From the NCBI GenBank assembly GCA_037953625.1, contig CM075649.1, positions 96,291,290-96,355,289 of the forward strand: a stretch of DNA of 64,000 nucleotides. The letters are read 5' to 3'. The notes beneath the pieces were generated by a model. That model worked only from the letters and a program-made list of their open reading frames with translations, ran no database searches and was not told the origin of the DNA. A program made the translations under genes and the position numbers. This DNA comes from Crotalaria pallida. Its lineage: Eukaryota; Streptophyta; Magnoliopsida; Fabales; Fabaceae. Below are positions 1-12,836 of the stretch, piece by piece (the stretch's first letter is position 1; each line of letters opens with the position of its first letter).

Positions 1-2103
1 AACAACAATACAATTCAAATACATTTAATTAAAATAAAAATACAAGACATAATCATTTCCACAAGTAAATCATATGCACAAAGGGACCTAGCCTATTGGA
101 CCTTTTAGACCTACACTAGGCCGAATCATGATCATGGAAGAAACAAAGTCTTTGATGCAAAATTTCAACATGCAAACCAAATCAAAGACATGCACTTCAA
201 ATACATGGTTTAGAGAAACACCACTCTTTTACTTTCATAAAACCGTGACCTCTTGGTCACTTCAAACCTATTTTCATTTTTGTTTTTCTCTTGCATGCAG
301 TTTTAAAATCATACAAATCAAAGAGAAAACACATACAAGAAACTTTTTCATAAAAACAATCATGATCTCTTTGATTTTAAAGCTTGACCGAAAACTCATT
401 CACAAAAATCGAGTGGAAAATTTAAATCTTTTATCTTCAAACACACATAAACTTAGATCAAGGCAAAACTATTTTGAAGAAATTTGTTTTTCCTTTACTT
501 TCTCTTTAAAACCGTGACATGCAAGCTAAAACCAAGACTTTTTGAGCTAAAGAAAATCACATGTAAAACTTCAAGATTAAAGCTATTAAAAATCAAAGCA
601 AGAATCAAGCCTTTTTCAGATCAAGCAAAAGATCAAAACCTTTTTCAAGACAAGACCAAAGGTCAAGGCTTCATAAAATCAAAAGCAAAAATCAAAGCAT
701 TTTAACCATTTAGATCAACTTTAGCAAGTATAAAACAAACATGCATGAACTCAAATTGAAAAAAAAATCATCATGACCTAGTTTCCTAGACGTGGTCGAA
801 TAATAGAGTCCATGGTTTTAGGTTCTACAAGTTTGTTTGGCTCTTGGAATCAAAGGATCAAGGCTTAGAATTTACATATAAACATAGATCTACAAGAAAG
901 GTAGACATGCAACAACAGAGGAACTTTTACAAGGCTTTGAAAAATGAAAACTACCCTAACACTCTTTGATCTTCGAACAAACTAAGGAAAAGAGAAGATC
1001 TTCAACCTCCTTCACTTGATCTTCAAGACACCCTAAGGCTTTTGGGCTTGATCTCCTTCTCCTTCTCCTCCTAAGGATCACGGTTCCACTTCCTCTCTCT
1101 TTGTTTCTCTAAGAGTTGGATGTTACTCTTAGAGAATGTGTTTGGTTTGGAAGAATGAATTGTGAAGGAAATGAATGGGTGTGCTACGGTTTAAGGGTAT
1201 AAAAGACACACAACTTTTCCCTTCTTGCCCTTAAAAGTAATTCGGCCAAAAGAGTTGGGTGAAGGGTAATTTTTGCCACATCAAAGCTTGCATGGCTCAA
1301 GCCAAGCCAAGAGACAAATGGAGTAGGATTAGGCTCAATCCTTCATTCTATTGGTTGGTCAAACTATTAACCATGCTTAACACTAAACTAATCCTAGGTG
1401 CTATTAGGCCATTAGCTTAGGGTGCAAGAGAGTCAACGATTGCATCATATATGCATCTACACACACACGCCTCCTTGCGCCACATGCACACACCCATGCA
1501 TACACACACGTTGCATTCACACACACCCACACATATAGACTCATGCCATTCATACCTACACATACCCGTACCATACCCATATATGTTCATACATTATTAT
1601 ATACACCATGATTTATTTGCATTTCATTACAACCATTCATAGCATAAATTCATGGAATGATGCATACACTCAACATCAAAATTAATTACTTGTAGGGCAT
1701 CATGTTCACACGGCACACACATATTACACATATAAATTCATATATTCATGCACCACATGTTACACATACATATTCTTTTCAATAATTAAATCCCTCCACA
1801 CTCTTAATAATTAAAACCGTGCACACACACACACATATAAGTCTAGAAAATAATTCCTTTCATCACAAAGGGACTCACACTAAGGTCACAAGTATATAAA
1901 AACATCAAGCATACAAACTTCTCAAAAACTCAATTTCTAAACCTTGGATATTACTTCAAGAAATCATTTCTTTAAAACCACTAATTATTTGGAAAACGTA
2001 AATTTTAGAAAAATCATTTAAGAAAACACTCTTTCAAAACACTTTTCTCAAAAATAATTTCTTTAATGTTTTAATTTAATACGAGGAATTTGCGGGTGTT
2101 ACA
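1..2103 (-). mobile_element. LTR fragment I, truncated by window edge
   Basis: The segment ends GGGTGTTACA at 2103, the reverse complement of an LTR start TGTAACACCC. Its terminal ~40 bp match, in reverse, the start of solo LTR J at 33743. The body (for example the AAAACCGTGACCTC stretch near 240) resembles the LTRs of element B, so this is the first ~2.1 kb of a minus-strand long LTR of the same broad group. It interrupts the left LTR of element A: sequence resumes at 2104 at a point matching about 21934 in A's other LTR. The five bases after it are caatg; the matching left target copy lies outside the window. No coding sequence is seen. A CA-rich tract runs about 1455-1575. Confidence 0.8.
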
Positions 2104-3787
2104 CAATGCATGCACCCAGTATGCGTCTGCTATGACCAGGACCACATCCCATCAGTTCCGTGCTCGGAACCTTGTGTGAATCATAACTGCGAGCACCCCG
2201 CACTCGTCTTACAGCTGCGCATACCCAGTATGCGTCTGACGCGATCAATGCACGCACCCGGTACGCGTCTGCTATGACCCGATCACACAACCATTTCTCT
2301 TTAATTCCTCTTATCCTTTTTAACCATTCATTTAGCTCGGCCTCTCTCGGCTCACCCTGTTACTCATCCCTTAATTATTCCCATTATCCTCTTAACCATT
2401 TCTTAGCTCGGTCTAACTCGGCTAAACCCGGTAACCATTCCCTCTTTCCATTAACCTTTCTCATTATCTGACTTATTACTCTATCTCTCCTACTTTCCAT
2501 CTCTACCATTTCCTCATACCCATTCCCAACGTCACTCAGCTCGGCCATAGACATGAATCATAAATATCAAAGCTCATAAACATTTATACACAAAGTTCAT
2601 AAACACTTATACAACAACAACAATAAGAATCAAAGCATTCAACCAATCCATCATATAAATACCAACATATAGCACAAAACAATATTCCTCCCTACTTCAA
2701 ACTCATGTTTCTAATTCATTTATTAGTTCCCTTTTTACCCTTTTTACCCTTTTTACCATTTCCTTTCTAACATTAACCTAGATCCATTTCCCTAATCTAA
2801 CACCCACTCTTAGTACCCTTTATGAACACCCTAGAAACCCAAACTCAAGTAGAGGTAACACTCACTCCTTACCTCAAACCGTGAGAGATAAGAGTTGAGA
2901 GTTTGAGAATGGCTTCCTTGATGCTTGACCTCTTGAGCTTAACACCCTTTGAATCCTTTTCTCCAAGCTGCCACGAGTTCCTCCATGCTGCACCCAACTC
3001 CATGGCGGTCCAGGGACTCCATAACGGAAAAGAGGACGGCGGACAGGAGGTTTCCGGTTGGTGGAAGAGCGGGAGGAAGAAGGTGGGTTGGGGTTTGGTT
3101 GCTGGATTTCAGAGAAGAAAATAAGGGAGAACAATGAGAGAGACGAAGGAGAAAGAGAGTGAGAATGCAAAGTGTGTTATGGGGTGTATTTGGGTTTTCT
3201 TTTATTCATTTGAGGGAAACATTTGTGTGGTCCTCATTGGAGGCTTCTTGGGGAAGCTAGAATGTGTGGACAAGATTCATTGGCTTCCAAAGGAAGCCAT
3301 GAATAGTACATTGAAAGGGACATAAAGCAATGATAGGGACATAAAGCGAATGACAATGACATAAAGTGAAGGATAGTACCGTACGGACGGTACGAAAATC
3401 AAAGGGTTAACAGCTCCACATGAGCTGGAACGGAGGAGCTAGGACGTGTCGGCTCGGGTATGTCGGCTAGGATACGTCGGCTCTGTTTGTAGGAACAGCA
3501 GTAGTCCGAGCTTCCTTCTCGGATGATACTATGAGGTACGCTAAGGTCGGCTAATCCGGACTGGACAACAGGTTCCGCGTTTGGTTCCCATCCAGCTCAG
3601 TTCATATGCACACAATCTCATCTAGCTCGGCCTGGATCGGACCGAGGTCCTATACTTACATCCTAGGTCGGCCTATGCTCATACTACCCTTCTAACCTTG
3701 TACAATTTCTAAGGCCTAATCCTATCCTTAAATAAATATTTATATACTAAAATTATATTATTTAATATTAATTTTCAGGATGTTACA
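2104..3787 (-). mobile_element. Element A, 3' LTR (truncated)
   Basis: This is the downstream LTR of a minus-strand Ty3/gypsy element. It ends TGTTACA at 3787 directly beside a purine tract (on the minus strand), and it matches 21934-23617 at a few differences per hundred bases. About 1 kb of the LTR (matching 20910-21933) is missing here, replaced by LTR I. It carries part of the hairpin array (2105-2280) and an intact GTAAGG donor-like site on the minus strand at 2872. Confidence 0.88.
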
Positions 3788-3824
3788 TTCCTCTCCCACT
3801 TACAGGAATTTCGTCCTCGAAATT
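3788..3824 (-). promoter_or_regulatory. Element A polypurine tract and pre-PPT stem-loop
   Basis: On the minus strand GTGGGAGAGGAA directly precedes the LTR start TGTAACATCC, the expected plus-strand primer. Just upstream, AATTTCG and CGAAATT (3807-3824) form a perfect 7-bp stem around a 4-base loop. The stem follows the pol stop codon, so it lies between the chromodomain gene and the PPT. Confidence 0.75.
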
Positions 3825-5598
3825 TAGTTGGCATTGAACAGTTGCGGATATGACTGCTTCATCTTCTCCTCGAGTTCCCAAGTAGCTTCCTCCACATCAT
3901 TCCGATTCCAGATGACCTTGACCAAGGAGATTTCCTTTCCTCTGAGCCGTCTGATCTGTTTGTCCTCAACTCGGACTAGAAGAACCTCGAAAGTCAGGTT
4001 GTCTTTTAGCGGCAGCTCGTCCACTGCTATCACATGCGAGGGATCGTGAATGTACCTCCTAGTTGCGAGACATGAAACACATCATGGAGCTTAGACAAGT
4101 GCGGAGGTAGAGCAATTCTGTAAGCTACTGGTCCGACCTTCTCCGATATCTGGTACGGTCTGACAAACCTAGGGGTCAACTTCTTCGATTTGATAGCTCG
4201 GCCGATACCCGTTACAGGGGATACCCAAAGGAATACATGATCTCCCTCGATGAAGTTCAAGGGTTTCCTTCTCTTGTCGGCATAGCTCTTCTGTCGGTCT
4301 TGGGCTGCTTTCATCTTCCCTTGTATCGTTCGGATCTTCTCGGTTGTCTCATGAACAATGTCGGGACCAATCAACAAGTTTTCTCCTATCTGGAACCAGC
4401 ATAGCGGTGTCCGACATTTCCGACCATACGATGCTTCGAAAGGAGCCATTCCAATACTTGAATGGAAACTGTTGTTGTAGGTGAACTCGACCAATGGCAA
4501 AAGTGCTTCCCAGCTTTTTGCCTGTTCGAGCACACATGTCCTCAGCAAGTCCTCAAGAGTCTGAATGGTGCGCTCGGAATGTCCATCGGTTTGGGGATGA
4601 TAAGCTATGCTAAACCTCAACTTTGTACCCATGGCTTCTTGCAAACTCTGCCAGAATCGGGATAAGAAACGACGATCTCGGTCGGACACGATGCTACTCG
4701 GAACACCATGAAGTCTGACAATGTCCTTTATGTACAGTTGCGTCACCTTCTCCAAGCTGTACTTCATGCTGATCGGCAGGAAATGGGCACACTTCGTAAG
4801 TCGGTCCACCACAACCCAAATGGCTTCTTGTCCTGATCTCGTCCTAGGTAGACCCGACACAAAATCCATCGAAATGCTGTCCCACTTCCATTGTGGAATC
4901 TCCAAAGATCTGAGTAGTCCTCCTGGTTTCTGATGCTCTATCTTAGCTTTCTGGCATGTCAAACATCGAGACACATAATCGGCCATATCGGTCTTCAACT
5001 TTGGCCACCAAAATAACCTCTTTAGATCCTGGTACATCTTTGTGGCACCTGGATGAAGACTCATCTTCGTCTTGTGGGCTTCTTCCATTAACTCTCTTCG
5101 GACTTCAAAGTCCATAGGAATGCAAACTCGGCCCCGAAATCGTACGAGACCATCGGGTCCTTTAGTGAAGTCGGGTTCATCCTTGTCTCCTGCTCTTTCT
5201 AGTAGCTTCTGGAGTTCTAGGTCGGCAGCCTGTCTTTCCTTGATGAAACCCACAAAATCATTGGTTACTTGCAGCATTTCCAGGACAACACTGTTTTCCT
5301 TCTTCTGTATGTCGAGGTTAAGGTCGCTAAACTCCTGCATCAACTGCATCTCTCGGACCATCATATTGCTCAGATGAAGGCTCTTCCTGCTTAGGGCGTC
5401 GGCCACAACGTTGGCTTTTCCGGGATGATAGTGCAAATTGAAATCATAGTCCTTCAAGAATTCTACCCATCTGCGCTGCCTCATGTTCAGTTCCTTCTGG
5501 TCGAACAGGTAGCCGAGACTCTTGTGGTCACTAAACACTTCAAACTTCATGCCATACAGGTAGTGTCTCCAAATCTTAAGGGCGAACACCACAGCTGC
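3824..5598 (-). pseudogene. Element A pol, 3' half: RNase H end, integrase, chromodomain
   Basis: This is the downstream part of the A polyprotein. Starting at the nested-insertion junction it encodes the end of RNase H (FSDHKSLGYLF, ADALSRKS), then integrase with an HHCC finger (HPGATKMYQDL...CLTCQK) and a D,D-35-E core (MDFVSGLPRT; VSDRD; YHPQTDGHSERTIQTLED). A C-terminal stretch with RLRGKEISLVKVIW and EEATWELEEKM is a Tekay/Del-type chromodomain. Chromodomain-bearing integrases are known to steer insertion toward heterochromatin. One base appears lost just after HVSQL (near 4060), which puts the chromodomain (3824-4033) in another frame. The frame is continuous with 18409-20711 once the insertion is ignored. 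Non-functional as it stands. Confidence 0.92.
5594..5598. repeat. Target duplication gctgc, left of the LARD
   Basis: gctgc directly precedes TGTAACACC at 5599 and recurs right after the last GTTACA at 18409-18413. Ignoring one copy joins the RNase H reading frame of element A. Confidence 0.95.
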
Positions 5599-8500
5599 TG
5601 TAACACCCCGTATTTTCCCGTACGTGCATAAACGAATTCGTTTAAAATAAACCTTAAGTTTTGCTTTCAAAAGGGTTTTTCTAAGAAGAATTATTTATGA
5701 TTTTATTCAAGAATGATTTCTTTATGGAAAGGACTTGCATTTTGATTGATGAACTCTGAGAATGCAATTTTTAAAATTTTCTAGAATTATTTACAAACTG
5801 TATTTCTGGAAATTTTGGAAGATGAATTTTCATGAAACCATGATTTCCGAAAAGCTGATGACTTTAAATAAATTATCTTTTAGAAATTTTCTATTTGTAC
5901 GAAAAACTTGATTTTTAAGGATTTCTAATTATGTGTTTTGTGTAAGTGATTGTTTTACTTTGAAAGAATTTAAGTTTTCCTAGGATAATGATGAATTCTC
6001 GTAGGAGATTAAATCAATTGCCATTACATAGAATTAATTGATGATATGTGCTCATTGTGATATGTGTTTGGTTTAATATGTAAATATTGTTTGAAAATAA
6101 ACATGTGTGCATATGTGTGTAAATGTGTTACGGTTTTGGGCATATAAGTGTGAATAGTATTCTTAAAAATGTTGCATAAATCACATGAGATAATGGCCAT
6201 GGTGTCTTGAATAAATAGGAATAGGAAATGAAAATGAAAATGCATGAGGTGTGGACATGTGTGTGCTACGGTGTGAGCATGTGTGTGTGCCACGATGATG
6301 AGTGTGTGTGTGTGGGTAGAACTTTGACTCTTGGGTAGAAAAGAAAAGATGGGAAGTGACCATGCATGATGAAGTCTAGCCCTAGCCTAAGCACCTTGTC
6401 TCCTTGATCTAAACCTTGCAATGCAAAATTTTAGAAACCCAAAATTGCCCTTCCTTTTAGTGCCTTGGCCGAACCTCAACTTAAGGGCAAATGAGGCAAA
6501 CTCGTTGGCCCTTAAATTTATCTTGCTTTAGTTCATTTCTCACATTTCAATCCCATTTCCTTCACTCACATGTCCAAACACTTTCTAAGGGATCATCACA
6601 CCCTTGGAAAAGAAAAGAGAGCAAGAGAAAGAGGGTGTGGCCGTAGGAAACAAGAAGGAGGAAGAAGGAGAATTAGACCAAGACTTTGAGTTTCCTTGGA
6701 GATCAAGACCCTTGGGAATTAGAAGACCAACTTTCTTGGTTGGTTATATGAAGATCAAGAAGAAAACCATGATAATTAGATTTTCTTTTGAATTTGTAAC
6801 TTTCTTTTCTTTTTTTTTCATTGCTTGTTTATTTTCATGAGTGCAAGTGTGTCTTAGCCTTAACTATGGACTTTTGAAATTGGTTTGTAATATGTGAACT
6901 CATGGACTCTATGCCTCGGTTATGACTCTTTTTAGTTGGATCTTGGTGATTTTCTAAACAACTTTCTAAAGGATCTAAATTATTACTTGGAAATTTTGTG
7001 AACACTAAAATTGAAACTCCTTGCATGTTGGGTTTCTCCTTTAAAACTGTGACCTATAAGATTTTTATGAGTAGTTTTGGTAAATAAATTGTGATCCAAG
7101 CTTGATTGTGAAAGAGTAAAGATTTTAAGTGTTGCATGTTGATTTCTTTTGTTCAATCCGTGAGCTATGTGCTTCTATGTAAATGTTTGATTAACAATTT
7201 CATGATCTAAAATCATTTGAGAGGAAAATAAGGATTTTTAGCTTTGCATGTTGACCTTGTAATGATTTTGGTTGATCTTTGCATGAACATGTTTTCATCC
7301 ATGTTTATTATCTTACAAGTTAGAACATTGGGCTTTGCATGTCAATTTTCAAGTAAAGAAATTAAGTTTTTCCTATATGTATGTTACGGTATAGGGGAAA
7401 CAATTAGGATGAAGGTCTTTAGAATGATTTTTCTTTTTATAAACATGATTTGATTTAAAGATTTGTTTTATTCATGTTGTATTGGCATGAAGGCCATTCG
7501 GCCATGAGTACTAAAACTGTTTTGGTGCTTGAGTATTGGGTGCATGTATGCATTAGGGATGGATTTGGTGATCTTGAGTTCATGCATGTTATTCTTTTCG
7601 AAGATTATGTTATAAACCATGTTTTTATTTTTAGAAAATTATGAGTTTGAGTTTTTAATCAAAAGGTTTAAAGAAAACCTCATAATGGTTCATGCATGTT
7701 GGTGTGATTAAATGGTGATGTGTGATCTATATGATTTGCTTTGCTTTGATTGTCTTTAGTGCATTGAAAATGAACTAAGATTCTTGTCTTATGCATGCTA
7801 GTCTTCGGTCTTGAGATAGAAAATAGGGAAGTGTGTTTAATCATCATTTAGGATGTATGTAGACCTTAGACTAAGATTAGCTTAATTTAGGAGCATAAAG
7901 GTACATGTATGAAATAACCAATTTAAAGGAAAATAAAATAAATCTTTGAAATGATTTGTAGCTTTAATTGTTGTTTGAATTGAAGTGAAGAAAATGAAAT
8001 TGAAGTTGTTAAATTTCCCTATGATGCTCACGGTTTCAATCTTTGAAGGCATGGAATGATTTTATTTTTGTCTTGGTTGTGTGTTATGTCATTGCAAGAT
8101 CTCATTTAAATGTTCTGGGTAATATATGTTTAGATGATTAGAAGAATTTCTTTTAAATGAATAATGAGAGTGATTATATGCTATGTTTATACTATTATCT
8201 GTTTGATGAAATGATGTAATTTCTTTTCTTCTTTTCGGATTTTAGGACTAGAAATAAATAAATTGATTTCAAGGTCTGGAAATTATTTGTAGTTAGGAAA
8301 TGTCAATCCTAGGTAATTCGGCTTTGTCATGATTTAGCTAAAGGGTTAAGCTTGAATTGTTTTCTCATGCATGATTAGTTTGTGTGTCAACTTTATAAAT
8401 TAATTTAATGTAACTTTAGAATTTCATCTTTTAAATCTTGTTATTCTGTTGAATGTTTCCATACCCCAAACGTTTTAAAGCAAGTTTTAATGAGGAAAAG

Positions 8501-11169
8501 AAGGTTTATTTGAATAAAAGTATTTCCAAAATTGTTTTCAAAAGTTTTTCTCAAAACCCGTCTTAATCATGAATCTTGAAATTGAATTTGAAAAACATTG
8601 GACAATGATAATAAGTTTTTAAAAGAAAAATTGTTTTCAAAACGAATTCACCAAATGTATCGAACTCGTTTCTAATGCACGGGAAAATGTCTTAGTTGAG
8701 CCATGGACGAGAGGATAAGAGACGAGGAGAGATGATCAGAAACCTTGGAGAGCTATAGTACGTTCGTCATCGAGGTGAGAGAGGGGCTTTCCCTTAAGAC
8801 GTCGTGGTAATTAGGTACATATTAAGGCGTCCAATCATCTCAAAGATTGGACTCCAATCTCATTTAGCGTAGTAGTGTATGTGATAGCGATTGTTTGATT
8901 GGTTTAGCTATCCACCCGAACGACTGAGATTGGCTTATCATAAATGATGTTATGTTTTCTGTTTGTTCGTGTCGAATTATTATATTATGCTTTGCTTATT
9001 TGTTAAATAAAAATGGTATTGTTAGAATTGTTTGATTATGCGTTAGTAAAGAAGTTATGAAAGTAACAAGCTAAGTATGAAAGGAAAAGAATAATGGATT
9101 CAAACAATGAGAATAAGTGACGAGAATGAATGGCGAGAGATTTAGATGGTAATTGGAAATTGGGAAATTTGGAAAGAACGTGAGGAGTTGCTGATGCTGC
9201 TGAGCCCAAGTTGGCAAGAAGGACACCAGTGATGCTGCTGAATCACAATTGGCAAGGAGGACAGTGATGGCGTGCTAAGTGACAAGTTGATCTGAAATAG
9301 TGCTGCTAACGTTGATGAGAGCAATGTGCTGTGATTTGAGAAAGAGAAAGATGATGCAATAATGTTGTGATGACTCAAATGATTGGTATAAGAGTTTTAG
9401 GGGGAATTAGATGCGAACGATTAGCGATCGGGTCTCATTGAAGGGATGCACCAAGGATGAGCCGATCATTAGGACTAAGCCGTAATTAAAATTCTTTAAA
9501 AGATTTTAAAAGACATTAACAATTGCGGTGATGTATGAGTGTCGTATCGAAGTAGTGGAGAGGAAGGAACGATAAGTATCTGCGGATACTTAGGACGAGA
9601 TTGCATTAGGGGAGGACGATGACGGTGAAACGTCAAGAAGTCTAGAGTGTGTTTCTAGGCGGAACGAACTCCACATGTGGCGCACTAACGTGGTGGGGAC
9701 TGGGTCCAATGTCGTGGTAAAGTTCTGCAGGCCTACTAGAAACATACTGTCGCCCCCTAGATTGCAAATCGAGAACGGTGAGAGGGACTGGAACGGGGCA
9801 TTGTGTTTGCCACTGCGTGGACAGTGAGCCTTAATGATATTGATATGTTTTGAGGACAAGATCCTCCTAGTCAGGGACCATTGTGTTGAGACAGCTGTCG
9901 TGCCCGCGTGGTAAAGGTCCTGTACTCCTGTTTGCTTCCGACTAGGTTGGGTGGTTGACCGAGGAGATGTAGACGTGTGTGAGCACAATGATGTCTCCCC
10001 CTCATCATTGATGCTAATCGAATTGATAAGACTTAAGAACCAAGATGTTCCAAAGATTAGTGTAGCAATGATGATAATAATAATAATAATGATAATAGTG
10101 ATGATGATACTAAGTGACAACGGGAACGGATGAAGTATTTGTGATATGGAACCTTGAGGCATACGTGGAGGGTGTGAATGAGAAGTGAAAAGAAATACTA
10201 AGATTCAGAAGGGATATTGAGGAAATTGTGAGAACATTATTGTTTATGAATAATCAAATGTATGTTTATGTTTACACTCTGATGAGAATTATGTGTTGTC
10301 TTGATTATGTCTTATTGGTGGTTGGATTTACTTTGCTATATTTATTTTGTCTTAGTATTTACCTAATGTAATCCCACATAGTCGACATTGCCGTTTTGGG
10401 TAGCTCACTCTCTCTTTCCTCTACAATTCTATTATGTATGAAAATGTGTGGATCCTAGATGGACAACATTGCAAGATATCAGCGGTTCAGGGAGATAGGA
10501 GCCCTACCAATGAGAGGAGATAACAACGCTATGTCGGCCTACGTGGTATTCTTTCTAAGGATTCAGCGCTGAGGCGTAGAGTTAGCCGAAAGAGTCACTC
10601 CCTTGGATATAGAGACTAACAGAACGCCGAATGACTCTACAGTAGAAATCACGGAGGAGGCAGAGGAGGAGGATCCCGACACTTGGACTGAGGCTGATAC
10701 AGATGAGTGTCTGAGCAATGAGGATTGGAGCCCAAGCCCTGAGGATCTTTCGATAGAGGAGGAGGACGAGTAATAGAGCAATATTATGTGGCAAGTGTTA
10801 GTAGGATTCGACGACTAGAGATTAGGTAATTCCCTTTTGAGTAGTGTATTCCACTTCAAGTTATTAGACACCTGGCTCTAATATGCTGTAACCCCAAACA
10901 AGATTATGTTAAGTACTGATGTTTTGCAATCAAATCAAATGGGGTAACTTGTTTGAATGATGTTTTGGAAAACGAGTTTCAAAGTGCGATGTCCCGTGAC
11001 ATCTCGGTTTGGAACTTGAAGGGTGGCATGCCTTTAAGAACGTAATGTTTCATAACTCGGTTTCAAATTGAAAATGTTCTCATGAGCATGTAACTCTTGT
11101 AAAAAAAATGGCCCCTAATTTTCACTTAAAACGATTACGGTTTTCAAGTTGCCAAATCGGGGTGTTACA
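5599..11169 (+). repeat. LARD 5' LTR
   Basis: It begins TGTAACACCCCGTATTTTCC and ends GGGGTGTTACA, 5,571 bp. Notable contents: a purine-rich stretch at about 6605-6770; a block with a TAAGTATC/GATACTTA hairpin (9573-9592) shared with the LTRs of B and J; an ATA/ATG microsatellite near 10070-10115, one unit longer than in the 3' LTR; and a short acidic ORF at 10459-10773. I see no strong TATA box. Confidence 0.93.
10459..10773 (+). pseudogene. LTR-internal short acidic ORF (LARD 5' LTR), one internal TGA
   Basis: From ATG (right after CCTAG) to TAA is exactly 104 codons plus stop, interrupted only by TGA at codon 38 (10570-10572). The N-terminal part begins MDNIARYQRF. After the TGA the frame is strongly acidic (TEEAEEEDPDTW, ending SIEEEDE). 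The 3' LTR copy at 17697-18011 keeps the same frame and the same TGA, so the stop predates this insertion. B's LTR has an acidic ORF at a comparable place and J a basic one. It could be a degenerate protein, the downstream exon of a spliced LTR transcript, or chance. I recognise no family. Confidence 0.4.
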
Positions 11170-12836
11170 GAAATGGTATCAGAGCAATGGTTGATCTAGG
11201 AACTCTTGTGCGTGGACTTACATACTCTATCGTGTGACCCTGAGTGTGAGCTAGTCATAAGATAGCAATAGATAAGAATAGGAACGCTAGGAATGTATCA
11301 ACGTATTTCTGGGAGGTGCTGATTTCCGACTGCAATGTAATCCAGGAGCAGTGTCCAGTGCCGTCCTGCAACGTCGACCTGTGATTCGAACCCTTTTTGT
11401 CGAACTCCTTTTGATAATAACTCCTTTGGTTTGAGATAACCTTTGAGACATTGATCTGAGATCCTGTCTTGTGACTGGAACTCCCCTATATTGTTGGAAA
11501 CTTTCTTGTGGAAACCCTGAAATTTTGTCAAATTGTTTTGACAAAACGTTTGGAAGAACCTTCTTCAGAATATTTTAGCCCTTGTTTGTTAAATGAACCT
11601 GACGTATTTGTTATGAACATTGATGAACCCTCAAAGTCTTCTTTTGACCTTGGACGAATATTTGCTCTTTCCTAAAGCCTCATTGAAAACCTAAACCCTT
11701 GGTATCCGGCATCCGTCATACAGGTGTTCTTCGATTAAGCGATGAATGAAGGAAGTGTGAACACTGGAAAAGATAGGAGTACCCTTTAGAGTCATAGGAA
11801 GGTGATGAGTTATGCCCATTCGAGTAGAGATTAGAATTTTGAGGGCGAATTGGTTAAAATGTTGGTCTAGATGGTGTAAGACAAGGAGTAAATTGAGAAA
11901 GTATGTGGGATCTAAGGTTATAAGTGTCTAAATTTGAAAAGGCAGAATGGTTGAGTAAGAAAAATAGGCGTTAATGTGGTGAAGTTGAATTGATGAATGG
12001 CGGAACTTGTGGTTAAAACCTTTAGGTATGACCCAAAGTTAGGATAGGGAAGTCAAGACTTGGCGTTCTGAAGAATAATAGGTCTCCGAACCGAAAGGGA
12101 TGTTGATAGAGTAGAACTCGTGATAAGTGGAAAAGTTGACAAAAGGTTTAGCACGTTTAAGTTGTATGATTAAGTATTGAAGAACCGGGGAGAAGTAGTG
12201 CGTATTCCTTGAGGATTAGTGGCAGTTAAGCAAAAGGGAAGGGGAGATAAGGGTCATAGAAGTGGATAATGACGACTAATGGAGAAAGCGTGAGATCATT
12301 AAAGGTTAAACATAGGAGACGAGAGATTGCTTAGAACCGATTGAGGTATGGTAAAGAGTGAGAGTTTTAGAAGTTGAGTTGTGATCAAAACGGAGGTGTG
12401 TAGGGACATGATTTATTCAAGTTGGGGAGCAAGTGAAAATATAAAATTTTAGGAAATAGTTTGACTAGGCTTGAACTGATGGAGAAGAATTTAACTCCGA
12501 GATATAGTAAAGTCTTGACCCAAATGAGTCTAACCCTGTTATGTTTGGATGTTGCCCGGAAGTCCCGAACCCCTGTAAAATTTCTTGCTTTCCTTAAAAC
12601 TATCTTGTTTGTACCCTATTCCATTTGATTGCCAAGAGAACCCCGAGAGGTTACTTGCAAACGTAGTCCGCTTGAATAACTCGTAAGGATAGCAGATCGA
12701 CAGTGCAAAACCACGAATGTTCGCGACGATTGTTGCAGTTAGAATAGAGAGATTAATCAATTGAGCTACGCGTCCATAGCCAGACTCGCTCTACACAGCA
12801 TTTCTCGAGGACGAGAAATCTCTAAGTTGGGGAAAA
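11170..12836 (+). other. LARD non-coding interior with primer-binding site and PPT
   Basis: TGGTATCAGAGC at 11174-11185, four bases after the LTR, matches the 3' end of plant initiator-Met tRNA and is the minus-strand primer site. From there to about 12790 there are only short unsupported ORFs and no retroviral motifs. The end has a perfect stem-loop, TTTCTCG/CGAGAAA with loop AGGA (12801-12818), then the purine tract AAGTTGGGGAAAA (12824-12836) against the 3' LTR. The interior would be mainly packaging and priming sequence. Confidence 0.85.

Noticed and set aside
2874..3170. 98-codon ORF in A LTRs (also 22704-23000), minus strand
   Set aside because: Open in both LTRs, but these are ~97% alike, composition is simple (Ser/Pro-rich leader) and no family or start context supports it.
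6604..6840. Lys/Glu-rich ORF in LARD LTRs (also 13842-14096)
   Set aside because: Purine-rich leader reads as K/E in this frame; the ends differ between copies and J and B have no matching frame.
9590..10162. 190-codon minus-strand ORF (also 16831-17400)
   Set aside because: Runs across the conserved LTR block and a microsatellite (Ile run); antisense shadow with no motif.
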